Shown here in pieces: positions 1 through 5,428 of a stretch of DNA of 5,877 bases. Both the position numbers and the translations under genes were made by a program. Within the stretch, counting starts at the first letter, position 1, and each line of letters opens with the position of its first letter. Location of the stretch: assembly GCA_964483175.1 (NCBI GenBank), contig CAZAAT010000093.1:1-5877 (forward strand). Reading direction: 5' to 3'. A model generated the notes under the pieces. It did no database searches. It saw nothing but the letters and a program-made list of their open reading frames with translations, and was not told the origin of the DNA. Source of the DNA: JAAYHC01 sp964483175 (lineage in GTDB: Bacteria > Bacillota > UBA5301).

Positions 1-17
1 ATTGTCCGTTTAAGCAT
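1..17 (-). CDS. Possible start of the next gene (first five codons only; comFC conceivable)
   Basis: Five bases after the comFA-like stop, an ATG opens a frame reading Met-Leu-Lys-Arg-Thr to the window edge. The spacing is what the rest of this operon shows, comFC (a phosphoribosyltransferase-like competence protein) frequently follows comFA, and many ComFC proteins begin with a similar MLKR-type start. There is no strong ribosome binding site, only GTGAG-like sequence overlapping the comFA stop, and five codons cannot identify a gene. Confidence 0.25.
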
Positions 18-22
18 CCGAC

Positions 23-1723
23 TCACAGCAGAAACCCCTTTCTCTCAGCTTCGGCATTGGCCTGCCGAATCTGCCCAAGAGCTTCTACCGGCACAGCGGC
101 GGTATCGCTCCGGCATAGAAAGATCACCTCGCCGTTTGGAGATCTAACCGAGCGACCACACCTACCAGCCATCTGCACCAACGAAGATTCTTGAAAATTG
201 GGATGGTCCGCCCAAAAAACCAGTACCGAACATGGACTAACCGTTAATCCACGCTCCAAAACCGTCGTAGCGATAGCAATCGGTGCGTCTCCGGAACGAA
301 ACTGCTCTAATTTTTGCTGAAACTCCGCTAACCCGGCATAAAGCAGATTACATCCATTACCACAATATCCATTCTTTGTCAAATAAGAAAAAACCTCTTT
401 GCCTATCATTTTTGTCGGTACGAAAATGTACACCCGCATCTCGGGATTTTCCCGCCAGCGCTTTACCAGATGCCCTGTTATTTCGAGGCTCCGTTCTCTG
501 CTCCTAGAGACCTGGATAATTGGCTCCGGCAGTGGCTTGCCGTGAAATCGGACCGGTAAAGATAACCGCCTAAACCTGTGGCAAAACTCCGGTAATGCCT
601 GGGGTGTCGCCGTAAAGAGCACCAGCCTCGGGTTTTCGGTCAGCACTCGCTTGATCACACCCCAGTACATCCAATCGCGGCCCAGGGGAAAAGCATCTGC
701 TTCATCGATTATTGCCAAGTCAAAGACTTGCGTAAACCTGTATAACTGGGGTAGTGTCGCCAGAGTAACCGCAGCTGCGGGGCGAAACTCGTGGCGACCG
801 GCACCTAGTATGGAGAGATTGTGCTCCCCCAGTACTTGACCGAAGCGCTCACCCCATTCGTCAATCACGCTGCGCCGCGGAGTGCTGACGAGTATCTTCT
901 GCCCGCTGTAGGGTTTTAACAAACGACGTAGCAACTCCAACAGCATATATCCTTTGCCTGAGCCGCAAACCGAATCAACCAGACAATCTTCACCCCCTGG
1001 GGGGATAAGTTTTAGCAACTCGCAGACCAAGGCCTCCTGGCCGTCGGTGAAATCTAGCGGTGTGTCAAGTCCAGACGAAGCTACTACAGTAGCCCGGCCC
1101 CGCACCGGATTGGAAAAGAGCGGGGTACATCCCCTAATTAGTCCGATCGAAGCACAATCTTCGCAAACCAGGCAATCTGCTGAACCACAATGAGCGCAAG
1201 GAGCCGTCGTGATCCGCCGTCCCCCGCAACGATTGCAGGAAGGCCTGCGACCCGCAGCCACCCTAATACCAGGGCGGACGTGAATTCGATTGGAGAGGAT
1301 CGCCTGCTGCAACCCGCATTCAAATCCAGGCGGGATCGGGCAGCCTCGGCCGAAGATCGCCTCCGCCAACTCCCGCAAAGTCAATACCCTACCCTCAATC
1401 AGCTTCGTCTCAATAGGCGGTGGTGCGAAGTTGACTTCAGACCCAAAAGCGCTTACCTTAGCCAGGCGAGTTTTGGGCGGCAAACCAAACTCACGCAAGA
1501 GGGAACGCACTCGGTGAGTCAGCAACCACTTACCCAGCCGAGCACCGGCTGGCAGCTGATTGAGATAATCAACGACAGCCCAAGCATAAGCAGTTGGTAG
1601 CGGATAGGTAACCGTCCACAACGCCGTCTCCGAACCAAAAAACCCCTGATCATAAGCTGGGTCAGGCGAACAACCAGCAATAAATCGGGGGCCTTGACTG
1701 CGAATATAGGGGATCCAGAACAC
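23..1723 (-). CDS. comFA: ComFA-like competence helicase/translocase (SF2 DEAD-box, zinc-binding)
   Basis: ComFA is a cytosolic SF2 ATPase that binds single-stranded DNA and helps import transforming DNA in Firmicutes. Visible order in the 566 residues: an N-terminal region of about 160 residues without a motif I recognise; a cysteine-rich zinc region at 163-199 (CNRC, CAHC, CLVCEDC, then C199) leading into the family's TPLFS-like segment; and a Q-motif-like TDGQEA at 226-231. A Walker A site, VCGSGKGYMLL, lies at 252-262. It is followed by the TPRRSVIDEW motif Ia region (281-290), DEAD box IIDEADAFPL at 338-347, motif III TATP at 371-374, and a HGKPLPEP segment (394-401) typical of ComFA. 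The C-terminal lobe has TTVLERGLTV (486-495) and the motif VI element QMAGRCGR (517-524). The combination of zinc region, DE.DAFP, KPLPEP and LERG.T is specific to ComFA rather than PriA or RecQ. Oddities: Walker A ends GKG instead of GKT, and the protein is about 100 residues longer than Bacillus ComFA. The gene is the last complete cistron after the tad genes and DUF192; the stop is TGA. Confidence 0.9.
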   Translation of the reverse strand: MFWIPYIRSQGPRFIAGCSPDPAYDQGFFGSETALWTVTYPLPTAYAWAVVDYLNQLPAGARLGKWLLTHRVRSLLREFGLPPKTRLAKVSAFGSEVNFAPPPIETKLIEGRVLTLRELAEAIFGRGCPIPPGFECGLQQAILSNRIHVRPGIRVAAGRRPSCNRCGGRRITTAPCAHCGSADCLVCEDCASIGLIRGCTPLFSNPVRGRATVVASSGLDTPLDFTDGQEALVCELLKLIPPGGEDCLVDSVCGSGKGYMLLELLRRLLKPYSGQKILVSTPRRSVIDEWGERFGQVLGEHNLSILGAGRHEFRPAAAVTLATLPQLYRFTQVFDLAIIDEADAFPLGRDWMYWGVIKRVLTENPRLVLFTATPQALPEFCHRFRRLSLPVRFHGKPLPEPIIQVSRSRERSLEITGHLVKRWRENPEMRVYIFVPTKMIGKEVFSYLTKNGYCGNGCNLLYAGLAEFQQKLEQFRSGDAPIAIATTVLERGLTVSPCSVLVFWADHPNFQESSLVQMAGRCGRSVRSPNGEVIFLCRSDTAAVPVEALGQIRQANAEAERKGFLL

Positions 1724-1728
1724 TTGCC

Positions 1729-1736
1729 ATCACCTT
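1729..1736 (-). promoter_or_regulatory. Ribosome binding site of the comFA-like gene
   Basis: AAGGTGAT on the minus strand matches part of the 16S complement (AAGGAGGTGAT). With AAGGTG ending 7 bases before the GTG at 1723, it supports that start. The only in-frame codons between the preceding stop and this GTG are TGG and CAA, so no earlier start exists. Confidence 0.6.
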
Positions 1737-2155
1737 ACCTGTTGTTTCGGCGCTGGTTCGTCCTTCTCCTCCCATAATTTTCCATTTTTATCATCATTTT
1801 CAATCAACGCTAATCGATCACCCGGCAGGGTACGCGAAGCCAGGACTGTACCAGCGGGAAGCTCCAAGACTTCTTTGGCCTCACGGACGATCCCGCTTAC
1901 TCGATTTGGCGGCATTTGACACCAGGCATCAACGATTACACCTTGCTCATCCAAAAAAAGCACATCAATCGTAAAACGCATTCCAAAAGTGTGGACGCTA
2001 TTGCAGGGTCTGATGACCAAGCCCTCTCCGGGAGGCAGCTCCTTATGTTTCAACAGCCCAATCAGGCGAGCCGAAAAAGATGAGGCCACTCGCACCTCGC
2101 TGGCAAGCTCACGACCTCTGGTAAGATTGACGACCCGGTACGTTTTCTCCTCCAC
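1730..2155 (-). CDS. DUF192 family protein (COG1430), cytoplasmic, in the tad operon
   Basis: This 141-residue protein belongs to the DUF192 family, whose biochemical role is not established. Recognition rests on the 'R..GLL..k.LppGEGLvI.PCnsVHTFgMrf.iDVlFLD' block, here spanning about residues 30-69. Within it are PCNSVHTFGM at 50-59 and IDVLFLD at 63-69. Further on come the 'VLELPAGT' element at 96-103 and a GD turn at 112-113. Many relatives carry an N-terminal signal peptide or lipoprotein signal; this one starts straight into the domain with a charged sequence, so it is predicted to remain in the cytoplasm. Residues 119-141 form a hydrophilic, charged tail beyond the domain. The start is GTG with GGGAGGT at good spacing. 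It follows tadC by 14 bases and precedes the comFA-like start by 6 bases, so it is almost certainly cotranscribed. DUF192 genes near tad clusters are, to my recollection, recurrent, which suggests a link to pilus biogenesis; that link is inference. The single domain Cys51 and His55 are conserved positions worth noting. Confidence 0.9.
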   Translation of the reverse strand: MEEKTYRVVNLTRGRELASEVRVASSFSARLIGLLKHKELPPGEGLVIRPCNSVHTFGMRFTIDVLFLDEQGVIVDAWCQMPPNRVSGIVREAKEVLELPAGTVLASRTLPGDRLALIENDDKNGKLWEEKDEPAPKQQVR

Positions 2156-2163
2156 CGGCTAAA

Positions 2164-2170
2164 ACCTCCC
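2164..2170 (-). promoter_or_regulatory. Ribosome binding site of the DUF192 gene
   Basis: GGGAGGT on the minus strand lies 8 bases before the GTG at 2155 and shares its first base with the TAG stop of tadC. It is a near-ideal site and is the reason for accepting the GTG as start. Confidence 0.75.
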
Positions 2171-3084
2171 TACCAAGTGCTCATGACCCTGATCGCTGCT
2201 GGGCCGAGTAGAATGATAAAGATGGTCGGAAAGATGAAGATGATCAAAGGAAACAACATCTTCACCGGTGCTTTCATCGCCATCTCCTCCGCCCGTTGAC
2301 GCCGGCGATTTCGCATTTGTTCCGACTGAACCCGCAACACTTTGGCGATCGATACTCCCAACTGGTCGGCTTGGATCAGTGCGGTCACAAACGAATTAAC
2401 ATCATCGACTTTGGTCCGGTCCGCAAGATCTCGCAAGGCTGTACGCCGCGGTTTGCCTAACCGCATATCTTGCAGGGTCCGGGCAAACTCGCCGATCAGA
2501 GGCCCTTCCATTTTTTCAACAACCTTAGCCAGCGCCGAATCAAACCCTAAACCGGCCTCGACCGAAACAGTCAGCAGATCAATCACATCCGGCAAAGTCT
2601 TTTGAATCATTTTCTGACGCTGAGCAACCGCATTTCTTAACAGAAAGTCCGGTCCAAGGTAACCAAGAATTCCGGCACCTAGAGAAGCCGAGAGCACCTG
2701 CGCCGGGATGACCTCTTTTAGCAGCAGATAGCCTAAGACCGCCAGACTCACAGCCAGGATTGCTTTGACCGCCAGAAAATCCGAGACCTGTAACCCGGCC
2801 GGATATCCCGCTAAGGAGAGCTGATTGCGGAGCCGTTCCCGCTGCTCTTGCGGCGCTAATTTCGTAGCGATGCGCGCTACCCGGCCCAAGGCTGGCCTGA
2901 TGATCCTCTTAGCGAGAGGTTCGGTCAACAAGCGATCCCGCTCGGAATAGTCCTTGCCGGGGGTGACGGCTAACCGACGCAGACGATCATTAACCTCCTG
3001 ATTACGCTCCTGGCTAGATAAATAGAGAAAAATAACCAGTGAGGCGACAAAGGCAAAGACCAAAATCGGCAGTAAGATAGACAT
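2170..3084 (-). CDS. tadC: Tad pilus inner-membrane platform protein TadC (T2SSF family)
   Basis: TadC is the second GspF-like platform protein of the Tad machine, paralogous to TadB and expected to pair with it in the cytoplasmic membrane. It has 304 residues, normal for the family. Layout: N-terminal membrane helix at about 3-22; charged cytoplasmic region at 25-95, with RLRNQLSLAGYP at 84-95, a typical TadB/TadC linker motif; a membrane hairpin at about 103-148; the T2SSF domain at about 165-270; and a C-terminal hydrophobic helix at about 274-296. Diagnostic residues are QKTLPDVIDLLTVSVEAGLG (161-180) followed by FDSAL, a 'LPD.iDLL..sveAGl.fd.Al' signature of TadC. Also visible are the QADQLGVSIAKVLRVQSEQM region (238-257) and RRQRAEEMAMKAPVKMLFPL (261-280), in which the 'AEE.A.KapvKmlfPl' run is almost universal in this family. 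The start is ATG with GAGGTG upstream; the stop TAG is followed directly by the ribosome binding site of the DUF192 gene. Confidence 0.95.
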   Translation of the reverse strand: MSILLPILVFAFVASLVIFLYLSSQERNQEVNDRLRRLAVTPGKDYSERDRLLTEPLAKRIIRPALGRVARIATKLAPQEQRERLRNQLSLAGYPAGLQVSDFLAVKAILAVSLAVLGYLLLKEVIPAQVLSASLGAGILGYLGPDFLLRNAVAQRQKMIQKTLPDVIDLLTVSVEAGLGFDSALAKVVEKMEGPLIGEFARTLQDMRLGKPRRTALRDLADRTKVDDVNSFVTALIQADQLGVSIAKVLRVQSEQMRNRRRQRAEEMAMKAPVKMLFPLIIFIFPTIFIILLGPAAIRVMSTW

Positions 3085-3087
3085 CGG

Positions 3088-4050
3088 CTACACCTCGATG
3101 TTGACAATCCGCCTGACCAGCAGAATGCCGATTATTTGCGAAGCTACGGCAAACAGCAACATAGACCGGCCTGCCGTAGTAGTAAAGAGCAAACCCAAAT
3201 ATTCAGGGTTGGTCAAATATAAAAATCCGCCCAAAGCCACCGGGAGCATTGAAACAACGAGCCCGGAGATCCGTCCCTGCGCGGTAAGTGTTCTAATCTC
3301 ACCTTTAATTCTAATCCGCTCCCGGATCGTAGTCGCGATTGTATCTAAGATCTCCGCTAGGTTTCCCCCGACCTGGCGTTGGATCTGTACTACGGTGATA
3401 ACCAAGTCCAAATCCTCGCTGTTGGCCCGGGTAGCCATAGCCTTCAGAGCGGTGTCTACATCGGTACCGAGACTGATTTCTTTAACCGTCCGGGCAAATT
3501 CTGGCGCGATCGGGGGCGGCATTTCGCGACTGACAGTATCCATCGCCTGCAGAAAGCTGTAGCCCGCCTTTAATGAGTTGGAAAGCAGGGTAATCGTATC
3601 CGCGATCTGGCTGGCCAGTAATTGCGAGCGCTTGCGGATGCGCCGATCGAGCACGATTTTGGGGGACAACCAGCCGCTGCCAACCCCGACTAGCAGTAGT
3701 TCGTTCCGGCCGGAAACCCAAAAAGCCCAGCCGCCCAGCAAAGCCAAGGCTGCTCGTAAGAGAATAAATTCAGAACCTTTTAGCGAGATCCCGGCCTGAT
3801 CTAGTTGGGCATCAAGAGCTTTTCCGACCCCTCTTGCCTCTAGCTTGGCCGCAATTTTTTTTGCTAAGCTAGTTAAGGGGGTCCGGCGCACCGGCTCATC
3901 TTGGTCAGCCGAGGCAGAAACCTCCGGCTGCAATACAAAACGTTCCAGCCGAGCAGCTATTACCGGATCACTTTCCTCACCAGAGGCAAAGAAATAATAG
4001 CACAATGATCCAACTGTTAAAAAGACTAAGACTGCTGACAATGCCAGCAT
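3088..4050 (-). CDS. tadB: Tad pilus inner-membrane platform protein TadB (T2SSF family)
   Basis: TadB is one of the two GspF-like membrane proteins that form the Tad assembly platform above the TadA ATPase. At 320 residues it has the usual size. Visible layout: an N-terminal membrane helix at about 1-22; a charged cytoplasmic stretch at 25-95; a hydrophobic block at about 96-130 that could hold two helices; the T2SSF domain at about 145-275; and membrane helices at about 262-280 and 296-312. Diagnostic family features are the segment QIADTITLLSNSLKAGYSFL (148-167) with its conserved 'L..sL.aG.s..qA' pattern, the MPPPIAPEFARTVKEISLGT region (177-196), and VQRQVGGNLAE-like IQRQVGGNLAEILDTI (223-238). 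The last is typical of TadB/CpaG rather than TadC. The start is ATG. The stop TAG lies 3 bases upstream of tadC, and the tadC ribosome binding site is formed by the Glu-Val codons that end this gene. Confidence 0.94.
   Translation of the reverse strand: MLALSAVLVFLTVGSLCYYFFASGEESDPVIAARLERFVLQPEVSASADQDEPVRRTPLTSLAKKIAAKLEARGVGKALDAQLDQAGISLKGSEFILLRAALALLGGWAFWVSGRNELLLVGVGSGWLSPKIVLDRRIRKRSQLLASQIADTITLLSNSLKAGYSFLQAMDTVSREMPPPIAPEFARTVKEISLGTDVDTALKAMATRANSEDLDLVITVVQIQRQVGGNLAEILDTIATTIRERIRIKGEIRTLTAQGRISGLVVSMLPVALGGFLYLTNPEYLGLLFTTTAGRSMLLFAVASQIIGILLVRRIVNIEV
3091..3096 (-). promoter_or_regulatory. Ribosome binding site of tadC inside the end of tadB
   Basis: GAGGTG on the minus strand lies 6 bases before the tadC ATG at 3084. 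It is made of the final two sense codons of tadB (Glu-Val), followed by the TAG stop. Such placement usually gives coupled translation, fitting the equal partnership of the two platform proteins. Confidence 0.65.
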
Positions 4051-4056
4051 AACCAG

Positions 4057-4063
4057 TTCCCCC
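4057..4063 (-). promoter_or_regulatory. Ribosome binding site of tadB
   Basis: GGGGGAA on the minus strand sits 6 bases before the ATG at 4050. It is a weaker match to the consensus than the sites of the neighbouring genes. Its first G is the last base of the cpaF TAG stop, so ribosomes ending cpaF are placed on it. Confidence 0.55.
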
Positions 4064-5427
4064 TAATAAATAGCAAACAAATCCGGCGGCAGGTTTATTC
4101 CGGCCGTCTCAAATTTCTCCCAGAATTTGGGCCTGATCCCGGTGGAGCGCAATTCACCGATAATTTTGCCCTCTTCGGTCACCGCTTTTTGTTCGAAGAC
4201 GAACAGATCCTGGAGTACAATTACATCCCCTTCCATCCCCTGGACCTCCGTAATATGCGTAATCCGCCGACTACCATCTTTAAGCCGCGACTGTTGAATA
4301 ATCAGATCCACAGCGGAGGCGATCTGCTCGCGGATCGCCCGCACCGGCAGTTCCATCCCTGACATCAGCACCATCGTCTCCAAACGCGCCAACATATCGC
4401 GCGGTGAGTTGGCATGGCCAGTAGTGAGGGAACCGTCATGTCCGGTATTCATCGCCTGCAGCATATCCAGGGCCTCGCCGCCCCTGACTTCGCCGACTAC
4501 GATCCGATCCGGCCGCATGCGCAGGCAGTTTTTGACCAGATCGCGAATGGAGATTTCTCCTTTACCCTCAATATTGGCCGGACGAGCCTCCAGAGAAACA
4601 ACATGTTCCTGCCGGAGCTGAACTTCGGCGGCATCCTCCACTGTGACAATCCGCTCATCAGGTGGGATAAATGAAGAGAGGACATTAAGGGTTGTAGTCT
4701 TGCCTGAGCCTGTCCCACCGGAGACGACGATATTCAGCCTGATTTTTACGCAGGCCTCTAAAAATTCGGCCATCTGCTCGTTGATGGTACCGAAGCGAAT
4801 TAAGTCATTAACTGTGAGCGGATCGCGGGAAAACTTACGGATAGTAATGGTGGGGCCGTTTAGCGCCAGCGGGGGTATAATCGCGTTAACCCGTGAACCA
4901 TCTGGCAGACGGGCATCGACCATCGGTGAGCTCTCATCGATGCGCCGTCCTAACGGCGACACGATCTTATCAATGATTTGCAGCACATGCGCATCATCGC
5001 GAAAGGTGACATCGGTTAATTCAAGCTTGCCATTGCGCTCGACAAAAACCTGTTTCGGCCCATTGACCATAACCTCCGATATCGAATCATCCTCGAGCAA
5101 GCCGGTTATTGGGCCAAAGCCGAGAACTTCGCTGATCACTTCGTCACTTAACTTGCTGCGCTGGGCTCGCGTGAGATCGGGAAACTCCTCTTTGCTCACA
5201 CCAGCTACCGCCTCTTCAACCAGGGCTTTAATCTGGTCAGCGTTTTCCTGATCCTCGCTGTCTTTTAAAAGCTCTGGATCGATGGTCTCGACCAGTCGTT
5301 CATGAACCTTAGCCTTAAACTGAATTAACGGATCGACCGTCCGCCGTCGGAGTTTGGTCTCCGCCATTTCGCCCCGGTTGACCGCAACAACTTTCTTCTC
5401 CTTTTCCAGCCGTTCCAGCAGCGACAC
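4063..5427 (-). CDS. cpaF: Tad pilus assembly ATPase TadA/CpaF (type II/IV secretion ATPase)
   Basis: This is the hexameric ATPase that powers polymerisation of Flp/Tad pilins from the cytoplasmic face of the membrane, acting with TadB and TadC. The 454-residue length is usual for CpaF. Residues 1-90 are a charged N-terminal region. An N-terminal sensor-like domain follows, including FGPITGLLEDDSISEVMVNG at 104-123, typical of the family. The catalytic core has Walker A GGTGSGKTT at 237-245, an Asp-box region IVTVEDAAEV at 260-268 and the Walker B region RIVVGEVRGGEAL at 308-320. The His box GHDGSLTTGHANS is at 329-341. All key residues are intact, and the RxPDRIVVGEVR and GHxGSxTTxHAN signatures distinguish the CpaF/VirB11 branch from PilB/GspE, which carry tetracysteine zinc motifs that are absent here. 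The start is GTG with a strong AGGAGG site. The stop is TAG, 12 bases before tadB, and its last base is part of the tadB ribosome binding site. Function is very secure; only the substrate pilin is unknown because no pilin gene is visible. Confidence 0.97.
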   Translation of the reverse strand: MSLLERLEKEKKVVAVNRGEMAETKLRRRTVDPLIQFKAKVHERLVETIDPELLKDSEDQENADQIKALVEEAVAGVSKEEFPDLTRAQRSKLSDEVISEVLGFGPITGLLEDDSISEVMVNGPKQVFVERNGKLELTDVTFRDDAHVLQIIDKIVSPLGRRIDESSPMVDARLPDGSRVNAIIPPLALNGPTITIRKFSRDPLTVNDLIRFGTINEQMAEFLEACVKIRLNIVVSGGTGSGKTTTLNVLSSFIPPDERIVTVEDAAEVQLRQEHVVSLEARPANIEGKGEISIRDLVKNCLRMRPDRIVVGEVRGGEALDMLQAMNTGHDGSLTTGHANSPRDMLARLETMVLMSGMELPVRAIREQIASAVDLIIQQSRLKDGSRRITHITEVQGMEGDVIVLQDLFVFEQKAVTEEGKIIGELRSTGIRPKFWEKFETAGINLPPDLFAIY

Positions 5428-5428
5428 C

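Noticed and set aside
1190..1600. A 136-codon open frame on the plus strand opposite comFA
   Set aside because: It lies wholly within the conserved zinc and N-terminal regions of comFA, its composition (rich in Arg, Ser, Pro, Gln) is that of a shadow frame, and it has no recognisable domain.
23..1723. comFA-like gene as PriA, RecQ or a generic DEAD-box RNA helicase
   Set aside because: The zinc region sits before the helicase core, whereas in PriA it is inserted late within it. The DEADAFPL, HGKPLPEP and VLERGLTV signatures fit ComFA specifically.
1662..1730. An ATG overlapping the DUF192 stop (TGATG) that could start a gene
   Set aside because: This ATG is in a different frame from comFA and gives only a 22-residue peptide before a stop. 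The GTG at 1723 opens the long conserved frame.
2156..2169. Terminator or promoter between tadC and the DUF192 gene
   Set aside because: The 14-base gap is filled by the ribosome binding site and spacer. There is no room for a hairpin plus T-run, and no convincing -35/-10 pair was seen just upstream.
3098..3562. A 154-codon open frame on the plus strand opposite tadB
   Set aside because: It is fully contained in the clearly coding tadB gene and is low-complexity Ser/Arg/Ile-rich translation with no domain signature.
4643..5251. A 202-codon open frame on the plus strand opposite tadA/cpaF
   Set aside because: It is the antisense shadow of a highly conserved ATPase. Its VLPEPVPPETT stretch is simply the reverse complement of the Walker A coding sequence, a well-known artefact, and it has no family resemblance of its own.
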